Below are positions 32,846 to 43,309 of a stretch of 64,000 bases of DNA, piece by piece. Numbering within the stretch: position 1 is the first letter of the stretch; each line of letters begins with the position of its first letter. The notes beneath the pieces are model-generated. The model was not told the origin of the DNA. It did no database searches and was given only the letters and a program-made list of their open reading frames with translations. Made by a program: the position numbers and the translations under genes. Origin of the DNA: Deinococcus frigens DSM 12807 (GTDB taxonomy: Bacteria > Deinococcota > Deinococci > Deinococcales > Deinococcaceae); assembly GCF_000701425.1 (NCBI RefSeq), contig NZ_JNIW01000016.1:17004-81003 (forward strand), in the 5' to 3' direction.

Positions 32846-33394
32846 TTACAACCGCCCCACCGCACCCGTCAGATTCCACCGCGCCTGCTGCTCCAGTCCT
32901 GTAAATTCCGGTGTCGTGTAAATCTGCCCACGGTCCAGAAAACCGCGCAACACTTTCTTGCGGCCCACCCGGTACAGCAGTGCGGGAACATGCGAGTATT
33001 CCCGCCGGATGGCAGCGTCATAGGCAGCGAAGTCGGCGGCAGGTGCCCCCAGAATTACCAGATCGGCGTCCACCAGTAATGCTTCGGCGCGGGTAGCGGG
33101 CGGCGCATTGTGCTTCGTTGCCAGAATCAGCGCCCGGATTTCCCCCCGCAGGTCTGCTGAAGCGTTCTGAGACACCAGCCAGCCATCAAAGACCTCCGCG
33201 CTGCGTTCTTCGTTGTCGCCCGCCCTGGCGTCATAGATCAGATCATGGCCCCACACCGCCAGGGCCAGCGCTGGGGTCAGCACGCCGCGCGAGTCTAGGG
33301 CGTCGAGCATGGCGCGGACGTGGGCGGCGTTGTGGTAAAAACGCTCCACCCCTGCGTAATGGGGAAGGGCGAACGCCTCGGCCTCTGCCAGCAA
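32846..33394 (-). CDS. HD-domain metal-dependent phosphohydrolase-like protein
   Basis: 182 residues. Metal-ligand motifs are RFYHNAAHV, WGHDLIYD (the HD pair), LILATKH and a later DADLVILG. This arrangement is seen in predicted HD hydrolases of unknown substrate. The start is uncertain: TTG 33394 is the first near-cognate codon, and a slightly longer CTG start overlapping the ROK gene end is possible. No RBS is clear, so translation may couple to the upstream kinase gene. Confidence 0.8.
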   Translation of the reverse strand: MLAEAEAFALPHYAGVERFYHNAAHVRAMLDALDSRGVLTPALALAVWGHDLIYDARAGDNEERSAEVFDGWLVSQNASADLRGEIRALILATKHNAPPATRAEALLVDADLVILGAPAADFAAYDAAIRREYSHVPALLYRVGRKKVLRGFLDRGQIYTTPEFTGLEQQARWNLTGAVGRL

Positions 33395-33414
33395 GTCCGG
33401 CTCAGCCGTCCCGT

Positions 33415-34323
33415 TCAGCCGTAGCGGGCCGCCAGTGCCGCACCGATCACTCCCGCGTCCGGCCCAAGCTGCGCGCGGCGAATGGTGACGGGCGCAAAGC
33501 CCTGGGCGTACTCGTCGGCTGCTGCCTGCACGCCGTGGAAGAAGTAATCGCCCACGCTGGCAACGCCGCCGCCGATCACGAAGACCTCGGGGTCAATGAT
33601 TTTCTGAAGGTCCGCCAGCGCCACGCCAATGTGCTTCATGGCCTGCGCGATCACGCGCCGCACACCGGGATGGCCCTGCTGCGCCAGCATGAACGCCTCG
33701 GCGGTGCTCACGTCGCGGTTCAGGGCGTAGCTGGCGTCGCGGGCAATCGCGGTGCCACTGGCGACGGCCTCCAGCGCGCCATCCAGCCCCGCGCCGCTGA
33801 CCGGGCCGCCGGGCATCACCGTGATGTGGCCCAGTTCTCCCGCCACGCCATGCCGCCCACGCCAGATGCGCCCGTTCAGCACGATGCCCGCGCCGATGCC
33901 AGTGCTGACGGTCACGTAGATGCTGCTCTCGGTGCCGCGCGCGGCTCCCAGGTACGCCTCGGCCAGGGCGGCGGCCTTGGCGTCGTTTTCCAGCACGATG
34001 CGCTGCGACAGGCGTTCCAGCAGACCGTCCACCATCGGCACGTCGTTGAAGCCGTAGATGTTGGGGGCAAACTTGACGCGGGTGCGGTCGCTGTTGAGCG
34101 GCCCCGGAATACCCACGCCGATCAGGCGGGCGTCGGGGTGCTTGCGCTGCAACTCCGCGATCTGCGCGGCGATGGCGTCCAGCACCGCCTCCCAGCCGGT
34201 CTCGGGGGTGGGCTGGACGTGGCGGTCCTGCAACTCGTCGCCGCGCAGCACGCCGGTGGCGATCTTGGTGCCGCCGACATCCACACCGATGCTGACTTGT
34301 TCGGGAAGGGGGAACGTGGTCAT
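33415..34323 (-). CDS. ROK-family sugar kinase (glucokinase-like) without the zinc cysteines
   Basis: 302 residues. The phosphate loop is DVGGTK (15-20), the catalytic Asp lies in LENDAKAA, and GVAGELGHITVMPGG contains the conserved GELGH. The usual CxCGxxGCxE zinc motif is replaced by SGAGLDGALEA (176-186), so all three cysteines are absent. Likely phosphorylates glucose or an N-acyl sugar with ATP. AGGAG precedes ATG 34323. Confidence 0.87.
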   Translation of the reverse strand: MTTFPLPEQVSIGVDVGGTKIATGVLRGDELQDRHVQPTPETGWEAVLDAIAAQIAELQRKHPDARLIGVGIPGPLNSDRTRVKFAPNIYGFNDVPMVDGLLERLSQRIVLENDAKAAALAEAYLGAARGTESSIYVTVSTGIGAGIVLNGRIWRGRHGVAGELGHITVMPGGPVSGAGLDGALEAVASGTAIARDASYALNRDVSTAEAFMLAQQGHPGVRRVIAQAMKHIGVALADLQKIIDPEVFVIGGGVASVGDYFFHGVQAAADEYAQGFAPVTIRRAQLGPDAGVIGAALAARYG

Positions 34324-34386
34324 GGGAACTCCTGAAGAGGGGGCGCAGGGGAAAGTGGCTTAATTCATCACTCTATCCCGTCCCGC

Positions 34387-34692
34387 TCAGCTCCCTGTTT
34401 CTCCCCCGGCCTCTTCCGGCTCGAAGCCCAGCAACTCCAGCGCCTCGGCCAGTTGCACCTGTGGCACGTACAGGCCCACGTCGCCCAGGTAACCGCCCGT
34501 TTCAATCTCGATGACCGGAGACACCATCACCCACTGGAAGGGCGTGCGGACCACGCTGACCACGCCGCCCGCCGACAGGACGCGCCGCCAGCTCTCGGCC
34601 AGCAGGCGCGGCAGGGTCTCCACGCGGACCCAGGGATCGCCCTGGTACAGCACGCGCTCCTGGTACTGGTTGTTGCGGGAGGGACCGCTCAT
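34387..34692 (-). CDS. Hypothetical protein, 101 residues
   Basis: Starts at ATG 34692 (MSGPSRNNQYQERVLYQGDP) and overlaps the thioesterase stop by 4 bp (ATGA), which supports real translation. It has a mixed alpha/beta pattern (WVRVETLPRLLAESWRRVL, GGVVSVVRTPFQWVMVSPVI) without membrane helices or known motifs. Function unknown; co-expressed with the thioesterase. Confidence 0.65.
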   Translation of the reverse strand: MSGPSRNNQYQERVLYQGDPWVRVETLPRLLAESWRRVLSAGGVVSVVRTPFQWVMVSPVIEIETGGYLGDVGLYVPQVQLAEALELLGFEPEEAGGETGS

Positions 34693-35165
34693 GGGGTTTC
34701 GTCCAGACGGGCCAGCAGCGGCCTGACCAGTTCGTGGAAGCGCCCCGGCAGAGCTTCGGGGATATGCTCGGCGTTCACGCGCACCTGCACCGAGCGGGCA
34801 AAGGCGCAGGGCACGTTGTCGGCCACGAAGCGGGCGGCCACGGTCCAACTGCTCCGTCCCACCCGCTCCACCAGCGACTCGATGAACACGGCCTGCCCCA
34901 GCCGGATCTCGCGCACGTAATCCAGTTCCAGGCGGGCCAGCATGGAATGGTCATCGTCACCCTGGATGCCCGTCGCCGCCGACATGTCCATGCGCGCCAC
35001 CTCCAGAAACTCGGCGTAACGGGCGTTGTTGACATGGCCCATCGCGTCCACGTCGGCAAAACGGAGCTGAATGTCGGTGCGGTGCGCCTCATGCCAGTTC
35101 AGGGCTGGAATGCGCCCACCAGACAGGGCCGGGGAGGTTGGGGCGGGAGAGGGCGGAACAGTCAT
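34689..35165 (-). CDS. Hot-dog fold acyl-CoA thioesterase (4HBT/YbgC-like)
   Basis: 158 residues with the 4HBT active-site stretch RFADVDAMGHVNNARYAEFL, including the catalytic Asp and the GHVNN turn. Hydrolyses acyl-CoA thioesters; chain preference unknown. ATG 35165 follows no strong RBS but gives the normal family N-terminus; the open frame further upstream overlaps the divergent FtsB-like gene. Confidence 0.88.
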   Translation of the reverse strand: MTVPPSPAPTSPALSGGRIPALNWHEAHRTDIQLRFADVDAMGHVNNARYAEFLEVARMDMSAATGIQGDDDHSMLARLELDYVREIRLGQAVFIESLVERVGRSSWTVAARFVADNVPCAFARSVQVRVNAEHIPEALPGRFHELVRPLLARLDETP

Positions 35166-35252
35166 GCCTCCCAGTCTAGCGGGCTGTGTGGACGGCCCCC
35201 CTGCGCCCCGTTCCAGAGCACCGCTGGCAGCACACTCCTGGGGAGCGGGCGC

Positions 35253-35258
35253 TATGCT
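35253..35258 (+). promoter_or_regulatory. -10 box (TATGCT) for the leaderless FtsB-like gene
   Basis: TATGCT ends 8 nt before ATG 35267; no RBS between. Confidence 0.5.
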
Positions 35259-35266
35259 GGGGCCGC

Positions 35267-35659
35267 ATGACCGACGCGCCGCCCCCCCCACCCCCACCGC
35301 AGCGCCGGGCGTGGTGGCGGCAGCTCAGCTACCGGCGGCTGGCCCGCCTGCCTCTGACCATGATGCTGGCCAGCCTGCTGGCGGGGCTGGGCATCGTGCA
35401 GCTCAGCTTTCAACTGATCAACACCGCTTACCGCAGCGTGTCCTGGAGTCACCAGACCGGGAAGGCCCAGGTCCGCATCCAGGGCCTGGAGCGCGACGTG
35501 CAGGTCTTGCAGGACGCCGAGGCCAGCGCCAACACCCCCGAATATCTGCGGGAACTCGCCCGCTGTCAGGGTTTTGTGGGCGTTGACGAACGCATCGTCG
35601 TCAGCCCGGACGCCCCCGAAAGTCCCGGCGAGAACTGCAAGGCGCTGCGGCTGCCGTAG
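35267..35659 (+). CDS. Septum-formation initiator (FtsB/DivIC-like) protein
   Basis: 130 residues: a Pro-rich cytoplasmic N-terminus (about residues 5-12), one membrane helix near 30-50 (PLTMMLASLLAGLGIVQLSF), then a coiled coil (SHQTGKAQVRIQGLERDVQV) and a short Cys-containing tail. This topology matches FtsB/DivIC divisome proteins. Cys residues in ARCQGF and ENCKAL might form a disulphide outside the membrane. The similarity is structural; sequence identity is weak. Confidence 0.65.
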   Translation: MTDAPPPPPPPQRRAWWRQLSYRRLARLPLTMMLASLLAGLGIVQLSFQLINTAYRSVSWSHQTGKAQVRIQGLERDVQVLQDAEASANTPEYLRELARCQGFVGVDERIVVSPDAPESPGENCKALRLP

Positions 35660-35726
35660 GAATGGAGAGTCAAGCTGAGGCTTCGCCCGTCTTTTTTCAC
35701 ACCCGACAACCCACAGCCCACCACCC

Positions 35727-37040
35727 TTAAAACACCCGGTCAAGTATCAGCTTTTCCGGCTCCGGGGCCACTTCTGCGGTGCCCAGACCCCCGGTCAGGA
35801 GGCGCTGGGCCACGTCCAGGCCGCGTCCATTCCGGTGGTACAGGCGCAGCACCACCTCGCCCGCCGTCACGGCCTCGCCCGGCTTCCTGATCAGTTCCAC
35901 ACCGACGCCGTGATCGATGGCCTCGCCCTTGCGTTCGCGTCCGCCGCCCAGGGCCAGCACCGCGCGGCCCACGTTCAGGGCGTCGATGCGGTCCACGAAC
36001 CCGGCAGCGGGCGCAATGACCTCGGCGCGTCCGGGGGCCACATCGAGCAGTGAGGGGTCATCCACCAGCGCCGGATCGCCGCCCTGCGCCTCCACGAAGG
36101 CGCGGAACCTCGCCAGGGCCGTGCCGTCGTGCAAGGTGGCGCGGGCACGGGCCTCGGCTGCCGCCTCTTCCTCGCCGTGGGCGGCCAGGGCCTCCACTGC
36201 CAGCGCCACGCACAGCTCGGTCAGGTCCTGCGGCCCCTCGCCGCGCAGGGTGGCCAGGGCCTCCTGCACCTCCAGGCTGTTGCCCGCCAGATGGCCCAGC
36301 GGGGTGTCCATATCGGTCAGCACGGCGCGCACCTGCCGCCCGGCGTGGGTGCCGATGTCCACCATCGCGCGGGCCAGTGCGCGGCCATCCTCCAGCGTTT
36401 TCATAAACGCCCCGGCCCCCACCTTCACATCCAGCACCACCGTGTGCGCCCCGGAGGCCAGTTTCTTGCTCATGATCGAGCTGGCGATCAGCGGCAGGCA
36501 GTCCACCGTGGCCGTCACGTCGCGCAGGGCGTACAGCTTGCCGTCAGCGGGGGCCAGGTCTCTACTCTGCCCCACCAGCGCCAGCCCGATGTCGTGCGCC
36601 TGCTTGATAAACCGCTCCTCCGACAGTTCGGAGGTCCAGCCCGGAAAGCTTTCGAGCTTGTCGATGGTGCCGCCCGTGTGCGCCAGACCGCGTCCGCTCA
36701 TCTTGGCCACCGTCAGGCCCAGCGCGGCCAGCATCGGGGTCAGGATCAGGCTGGTCTTGTCGCCCACGCCCCCGGTGCTGTGCTTGTCCACCGTGCGCGG
36801 CAGGTCTCCCAGGTCCATCTGGTCGCCGCTCCCGGCCATCACCAGCGTCAGGTCCGCCGTTTCCTGCGCGGTCATGCCCTTCAGGTATACGGCCATCAGC
36901 CACGCGCTGATCTGGTAGTCGGGCACCTCGCCGCGCGTGTAGCCGCCGATCAGAGCCTGTAGCTCGGCGCGGGAATGCTGGCCGCCGTCGCGCTTCTTGC
37001 GGATCAGGTCTGGGACGTTAAAAGAGTCAGGGAAAGTCAT
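35727..37040 (-). CDS. deoA: Pyrimidine-nucleoside (thymidine) phosphorylase
   Basis: A 437-residue enzyme that splits thymidine/uridine with phosphate to base and (deoxy)ribose-1-phosphate. The family signature [17 protein letters not shown] and the phosphate-binding [15 protein letters not shown] are intact; the glycine-rich C-terminal domain is complete. Eight bp after the Fe-S protein gene, so WYL regulator, Fe-S protein and phosphorylase may share a transcript. Confidence 0.95.
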   Translation of the reverse strand: MTFPDSFNVPDLIRKKRDGGQHSRAELQALIGGYTRGEVPDYQISAWLMAVYLKGMTAQETADLTLVMAGSGDQMDLGDLPRTVDKHSTGGVGDKTSLILTPMLAALGLTVAKMSGRGLAHTGGTIDKLESFPGWTSELSEERFIKQAHDIGLALVGQSRDLAPADGKLYALRDVTATVDCLPLIASSIMSKKLASGAHTVVLDVKVGAGAFMKTLEDGRALARAMVDIGTHAGRQVRAVLTDMDTPLGHLAGNSLEVQEALATLRGEGPQDLTELCVALAVEALAAHGEEEAAAEARARATLHDGTALARFRAFVEAQGGDPALVDDPSLLDVAPGRAEVIAPAAGFVDRIDALNVGRAVLALGGGRERKGEAIDHGVGVELIRKPGEAVTAGEVVLRLYHRNGRGLDVAQRLLTGGLGTAEVAPEPEKLILDRVF

Positions 37041-37048
37041 GGGGCAGT

Positions 37049-37525
37049 TTAACTGCTGGCTTCAGCGTCCCCACTTTTCCAGCCCACTTTCGCGTGGGTT
37101 CCGTCACAGAAGGGTTTGTTGCTGCTGGCCCCGCAACGACACAGTGCGGCGCGCACCTCCCGAACTTCACCTCTGGGGGTCTGGATGCTCAGGTTGCCCG
37201 ATACGGCCAGCGGCCCGTCCGGGATGAGATGGAAGGTGGTGGGAATGGCGGGCGTTTCGGCCTCTCCAGCCTCCAGAGCGTAATGCAGCGCTCCGGTGGG
37301 ACAGGTGCGGACCACTGCCGCCACGCGCTCGGCGCTGCCTTGCCACGGCTGAATCCAGGGGCGCTGGGCGGTATCGAAGACCTGCGGCAGCCCGCGAATA
37401 CAGTTGGCGACATGCACGCAACGCCGGGCGTCGTAGTAAACGGTGATGCCGGGCGCGGTGTACGCCTTGCCCTGCGCCAGGTCGGTGGGGGCCAGTTCTT
37501 CAGGGGTATGAGAAGGCTGGGTCAT
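37049..37525 (-). CDS. Fusion of a YjdI-type Fe-S domain and a CDGSH zinc-finger/iron-sulphur domain
   Basis: 158 residues. The N-terminal half ([20 protein letters not shown] and [13 protein letters not shown]) matches the divergent mono-cluster ferredoxin YjdI. The C-terminal half has a CDGSH motif, [16 protein letters not shown], which binds a 2Fe-2S cluster through three Cys and one His. Probably a redox or Fe-S-sensing protein; partner unknown. Confidence 0.87.
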   Translation of the reverse strand: MTQPSHTPEELAPTDLAQGKAYTAPGITVYYDARRCVHVANCIRGLPQVFDTAQRPWIQPWQGSAERVAAVVRTCPTGALHYALEAGEAETPAIPTTFHLIPDGPLAVSGNLSIQTPRGEVREVRAALCRCGASSNKPFCDGTHAKVGWKSGDAEASS

Positions 37526-37533
37526 GGGTCAGC

Positions 37534-38577
37534 CTACTCCCCGGCCCGGCGCAAAGCGTCGAAACCCAGTTCCTCCAGACCCGGAGACAGCGTGCTGTCC
37601 TCTTCGGCATAGACCCCATTCAGCCGCGCCGTGACCCCCATCGCCCCGCACCGCGCCCCCAGTCGCCCGAACACGGCCAGCAACTCCGGCGGCCCGTCCA
37701 CCCGAAAATCGCAGTCCAGGCCCAGAAGGAAGGCGGCAAAACTGCCCAGATCGTCGCGCGTGCAGCGCAGCCGGGTGCCGCCTGCCTCGGCGCTGACCTG
37801 GGTAAACCAGACCGACACCCGGCCCTGCAAGGTCTCCGGCAGGGCGTCCAGCCACACGCTGATGGGAGCGGCGGCGGCCCCCGGCGGCAGCGTGGAGCGC
37901 AGGTAGGCCAGCGCGTCGAAGTCGGGTGGCGCGGCGAACTTGTCGTTCAGCACGCACAGTTCGGCCATACGGTCCAGCCGGAACGAGCGCAGGGCGTCGC
38001 GCAGATGGCAGCGGCCCACCGCGTACCAGCGCCCGTCCAGGTGCAGGGCGCGGTACACGTCCACCCGGCGCGTTATGGGCCTGGACTGGGGCGAGGCGTA
38101 CCGGAATTCCACCGTCTGCGCGGCGTGAACAGCGCCCAGTAGTTTGGAGAGCAGCGCCGCGTCGGTGGACACCACCCACGGCGAACAGTCCAGTTGCACC
38201 GCGCCTTCCAGCGCCTCCACCGTCTCCCGCAGGGCATGCGGCAGCGTGCGGGCCAGTTTGGCACCCGCCGCATGTGCCGCCGGGGCCAGTGCGCCCAGTC
38301 CCAGCAGGTGCAGCGCCCGCAACCCCAGCGCCAGGCTCAGGGCTTCCTCGCCCGTGAACATCAGCGGCGGCAACCGGAAGCCGGGTTTCAGGCAGTACGC
38401 CCCGCCCACGCCGCGCCGTCCCTCTACCGGAATGCCCAGATCTTGCAGGCGCGCGATGTAGCGCTGCACCGTGCGCGGGCTGACCTCCAACACGCGGGCC
38501 AGCTCCGCGCCGGTCACGCTCTCGCGGGCCTGAAGCAGTTCCAGCACGGTCAGCACCCGCATGGAGGGGTCATACAT
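37534..38577 (-). CDS. HTH/WYL-domain transcriptional regulator
   Basis: About 347 residues. The N-terminal winged helix (RVLTVLELLQARESVTGAEL then ARVLEVSPRTVQRYIARLQD) is followed by a WYL domain with HLDGRWYAVGRCHLRDALRS and FRLDRM. WYL domains bind ligands or nucleic acids and often control defence or DNA-damage genes. ATG 38577 is preferred; GTG 38595 would add six residues. Divergent by about 70 bp from a DinB-fold operon that it probably controls. Confidence 0.88.
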   Translation of the reverse strand: MYDPSMRVLTVLELLQARESVTGAELARVLEVSPRTVQRYIARLQDLGIPVEGRRGVGGAYCLKPGFRLPPLMFTGEEALSLALGLRALHLLGLGALAPAAHAAGAKLARTLPHALRETVEALEGAVQLDCSPWVVSTDAALLSKLLGAVHAAQTVEFRYASPQSRPITRRVDVYRALHLDGRWYAVGRCHLRDALRSFRLDRMAELCVLNDKFAAPPDFDALAYLRSTLPPGAAAAPISVWLDALPETLQGRVSVWFTQVSAEAGGTRLRCTRDDLGSFAAFLLGLDCDFRVDGPPELLAVFGRLGARCGAMGVTARLNGVYAEEDSTLSPGLEELGFDALRRAGE

Positions 38578-38648
38578 CTTGGTAGTCTGCCACACAAAGA
38601 CGACAGATCCTGACGGGAATCGGGGTTACGCTGTAGGCGGAGGTCAAG

Positions 38649-39167
38649 ATGTCGAATACGTCCGCAGTTGAAGTGTCCGCTCCAGTATCGGCCCCGCCCG
38701 TGATCGTCTCGCCCGCCCAGTTTCTGGCTTACTGGCAGGGCAACCGCCGATTGACCCGGCGAGTGACCCTGGCTTTTCCAGAGGACCAGTTGTTCAGCTT
38801 CAGCGTGGGCGGAATGCGCCCCTTCGGCGTGCTGGCCTGGGAAATCCATCAGGTCAGCGAATTGACACTGACGGGATTGCTGACCGGCCAGTGGCCCATG
38901 CCCGAGTGGCGAAACGGCGTCTCGCAGGACCGGGCCGAGCTACTGGATGCCTGGGACGAACTGACGGCCCGCATAGCGGCTGAATTGCCGAAAGTGGACC
39001 CGGCCTTCTTCCCGCGTATGCACACCCTGCCGTGGGGCGAGATGAGCGGCTGGGCCGCCGCGATCTATAACATCGACAACGAGATTCATCACCGGAGTCA
39101 GGGCTACGTGTACCTGCGGGCACTGGGCACCGAGCCGCCCGCCTTTCCCACCTACATGGGGCCATGA
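38649..39167 (+). CDS. DinB-fold protein 1
   Basis: 172 residues of four-helix-bundle type. The metal-ligand pattern is AWEIHQVSEL near residue 63 and IDNEIHHRSQGYVYLRAL near the end, as in DinB/DfsX proteins, which use three His to bind a metal and often act as thiol-dependent transferases. GGAGG precedes ATG 38649. First gene of a run with DUF3224, DUF1905 and two more DinB genes; overlaps DUF3224 by 4 bp. Confidence 0.82.
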   Translation: MSNTSAVEVSAPVSAPPVIVSPAQFLAYWQGNRRLTRRVTLAFPEDQLFSFSVGGMRPFGVLAWEIHQVSELTLTGLLTGQWPMPEWRNGVSQDRAELLDAWDELTARIAAELPKVDPAFFPRMHTLPWGEMSGWAAAIYNIDNEIHHRSQGYVYLRALGTEPPAFPTYMGP

Positions 39168-39574
39168 GCGAGACCGCCACAGGAACTTTTACCGTGGGGC
39201 CGCGCGCCGATGCCCCCGCCCGGGCTGTTCCCGAGATCGGGCGGCGGCTGCTGGACAAACAGTGGAGCGGCGATCTGGCCGGGCAGAGCGTGGTGGAGAT
39301 GCTGACTTTCATGACGCCCGTGGAGGGTTCGGCGGTCTACGTGGCCATCGAAATCGTCCAGGCCACGCTGAATGGCAAGCAGGGTCGTTTCGCCTTCTTC
39401 CACGCGGGCGTCAGCGAACGCGGCAGCCAGAGCCTGACCTACCGGGTGGTTCCCGATTCCGGCAGCGGGGAACTGGTGGGCCTGAGCGGGGAGCTACGGC
39501 TGGAGATCGTGGAGGGCGTTCATCACTACAGCTTGCACTACGTTCTTCCGAACTACACACTCTTTTCCCAGTGA
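39164..39574 (+). CDS. DUF3224 domain protein
   Basis: 136 residues, largely beta: EMLTFMTPVEGSAVYVAIEI, GKQGRFAFFHAGVSERGSQS and SGELRLEIVEGVHHYSLHYV are the strands of the allene-oxide-cyclase-like DUF3224 barrel. Function unknown. Translationally coupled to DinB 1. Confidence 0.82.
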   Translation: MSETATGTFTVGPRADAPARAVPEIGRRLLDKQWSGDLAGQSVVEMLTFMTPVEGSAVYVAIEIVQATLNGKQGRFAFFHAGVSERGSQSLTYRVVPDSGSGELVGLSGELRLEIVEGVHHYSLHYVLPNYTLFSQ

Positions 39575-39583
39575 GAGGTCACC

Positions 39584-39772
39584 ATGACCCAACCCTGCCC
39601 CATTCGCCTGACCCCGGCGGCCCGCGAGAGGATGGAGGCGCTGAACGAGATGAGGTTGGACGCCCGCAGCCGTTCAACATCTGCTCGCCTCCTCGTTCTG
39701 AACATCCCGAAAACGCCACCCCATCTGAACGACGGGCCGATGCCCTGGCCCCTTGCTCTTCAACTTCCATGA
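39584..39772 (+). CDS. Small ORF of unknown status, 62 residues
   Basis: ATG 39584 follows a weak GAGAGG site 9 bp after DUF3224. The predicted peptide (MTQPCPIRLTPAARERMEAL at its start) has no recognised domain, and its second half is Pro-rich and unlike a folded protein. It fills the gap before DUF1905 and could be a truncated or decayed gene. Confidence 0.3.
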   Translation: MTQPCPIRLTPAARERMEALNEMRLDARSRSTSARLLVLNIPKTPPHLNDGPMPWPLALQLP

Positions 39773-39790
39773 CACACTCTGCGGTGACCC

Positions 39791-40081
39791 ATGCCCCTCA
39801 ATCTTGAGTTCAGTGGCCCGCTCTGGCACTGGCGCGGCCCCGCCCCGTTCTACTTCGTGACCATCCCAGCCGAGCAGGCCCAGCAGATCAAGGCCGCCGC
39901 CCGCTTCGTCAGCTACGGCTGGGGCATGATCCCGGTGCGGGTCAAACTGGGTGAGACCGAATGGAAGACCTCGCTGTTTCCCAAGGATGAGCAGTACATT
40001 CTGCCCATCAAAATGGTGGCCAGAAAGGCCGAGAACATCGAGCAAGGTGGCGTGGTGAGCGTGCAAATGCGAGTGGGTTGA
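39791..40081 (+). CDS. DUF1905 domain protein
   Basis: 96 residues. LNLEFSGPLWHWRGPAPFYF and GWGMIPVRVKLGETEWKTSL followed by FPKDEQYILPIKM are the conserved strands of DUF1905. Function unknown; often encoded near other small stress-linked genes. In the operon between the first and second DinB genes. Confidence 0.85.
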   Translation: MPLNLEFSGPLWHWRGPAPFYFVTIPAEQAQQIKAAARFVSYGWGMIPVRVKLGETEWKTSLFPKDEQYILPIKMVARKAENIEQGGVVSVQMRVG

Positions 40082-40103
40082 TGACCCGCACAAAGGAGAA
40101 TCC

Positions 40104-40625
40104 ATGACCGATCTGACTCTGCTCCACGAATCCTTCCGCCGCAACGGGCGCGTCAATGCCTTCCTGCTGGAGGCCGTTACGGAGGCCGATCTGGACCGGT
40201 CTGACGGTCAGGGGGGCTGGACCGTGGACCGACACCTGCGGCACATGGCGGGCTTCCGCGTCGGCTGGCTGTGGAACCTGTCGCGCGTCCACGCCGAGCC
40301 ACTGCTCGATCTCACCCGGAAAGACGAGGATGGTGATCCCATGTGGCGCTGGCACAACAGCCCGCCGGGTGAACTGGCCGCTGCCTTCAAGTCTGGCGAC
40401 GATGCCGCGCTGGATGCCGTTCAGGCCGCGCTGGATGAGAACCGTACCTTTGAAGACCCGCATGGGGAAGGGGCCTACGCCTCCAACCCGGCCCACTTCC
40501 TGCAACACACCATCGTCCATGACAGCCACCACCGGGGACAGATCATGGCGCTGCTGCGATTGGGCGGACGCACGGCACAGGACATGGACGCGCTGGACAA
40601 CCACTGGGCGATCTGGAGGGAATGA
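40104..40625 (+). CDS. DinB-fold protein 2
   Basis: 173 residues. The three-His set is probably RHLRHMAGF near residue 46 plus HTIVHDSHHRGQIMALLRLG near 140, typical of DinB. AAGGAGA precedes ATG 40104. Overlaps DinB 3 by 4 bp (ATGA). Confidence 0.88.
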   Translation: MTDLTLLHESFRRNGRVNAFLLEAVTEADLDRSDGQGGWTVDRHLRHMAGFRVGWLWNLSRVHAEPLLDLTRKDEDGDPMWRWHNSPPGELAAAFKSGDDAALDAVQAALDENRTFEDPHGEGAYASNPAHFLQHTIVHDSHHRGQIMALLRLGGRTAQDMDALDNHWAIWRE

Positions 40626-41140
40626 TGAAAATTGCCGAACTGTATAACTACCTTGTACGCGCCCGCCGCGACCTGTGGGCCACGCTGGAAAGCGTACCGG
40701 ACGAGGTCTTATCGCGTCCCATGCTGGACGGCGACCGGATGCACAGCATCAAAGATCTGATTGCCCACACGGCGGGTGTGGAGGACGGCTGGCTGCACTA
40801 CACGATTCTGCAAGACACGCCTGTAGAGGAAGGGTTTTCCGCGCTGAAAGCCGCCGGGAGCGGCCCGGCCTACGCCCCATTCCCACTTTCAGACCTGCTG
40901 GACTACTGGCGCGCGGTAGAGCAAAGCACCCTGACCTACCTCGCCACCCTGAGCGACGCCGATCTAGAAAAGGTTATTGAGGATTCGCCGGAAGAACACT
41001 TCAAACTGGATGGCCTGCTGTGGCACGTCATGTTGCACGAGGTCCGGCACACCGCGCAGATCGCCGCGCTGCTGCGGACACAGGGCATCGGGCCGCCGTC
41101 AATGGACCTGCTGTTCTATCTGCCGAATCTCAAAACGTAG
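40622..41140 (+). CDS. DinB-fold protein 3
   Basis: 172 residues with DLIAHTAGVEDGWLHYTI near 50 and WHVMLHEVRHTAQIAALLR near 140, giving the DinB three-His metal site. Start ATG at 40622 (or 40625). Last gene of the WYL-linked run; a bidirectional terminator shared with ftsH follows. Confidence 0.88.
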   Translation: MMKIAELYNYLVRARRDLWATLESVPDEVLSRPMLDGDRMHSIKDLIAHTAGVEDGWLHYTILQDTPVEEGFSALKAAGSGPAYAPFPLSDLLDYWRAVEQSTLTYLATLSDADLEKVIEDSPEEHFKLDGLLWHVMLHEVRHTAQIAALLRTQGIGPPSMDLLFYLPNLKT

Positions 41141-41154
41141 GCGAGCACGAAAAA

Positions 41155-41174
41155 CCCCCGCGTCTCGGCGGGGG
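41155..41174. terminator. Bidirectional terminator between DinB 3 and ftsH
   Basis: CCCCCGC (41155-41161) pairs with GCGGGGG (41168-41174). The minus strand ends in GGTTTTTC and suits ftsH; the plus strand has CTGTTTGTT. Confidence 0.75.
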
Positions 41175-41204
41175 CTGTTTGTTCCATCAGTTGAAAGGTG
41201 AGGC

Positions 41205-43073
<1,869 letters not shown>

Positions 43074-43128
43074 GAACGTTCCTCCAGGGGGAAAGTGGGA
43101 AAATGGGGCGCAATTCGCCCCTTCTAGA

Positions 43129-43149
43129 CTTGAGTGTACCAGACTCAAG
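43129..43149. promoter_or_regulatory. Perfect HAIR (HspR) operator upstream of ftsH
   Basis: CTTGAGT-N7-ACTCAAG, 14 of 14 consensus positions. On the minus strand it overlaps a TACACT -10-like box, the same arrangement as at groES. FtsH is therefore likely part of the HspR heat-shock regulon. Confidence 0.85.
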
Positions 43150-43309
43150 GTGTATGAAATTGTCCCGCATTACAACTGGGGTTTGGGGGCTACCTTTAGC
43201 GTTCCGAAAGGTTGCCGCACACCTTGAAAAGCTGGGCCGTCGGCCTTTGCCGGGGCGCAGCGGCCCGCACACGGTCAACCCTCTAAAGGATGGACTATCC
43301 TGACGGGGA

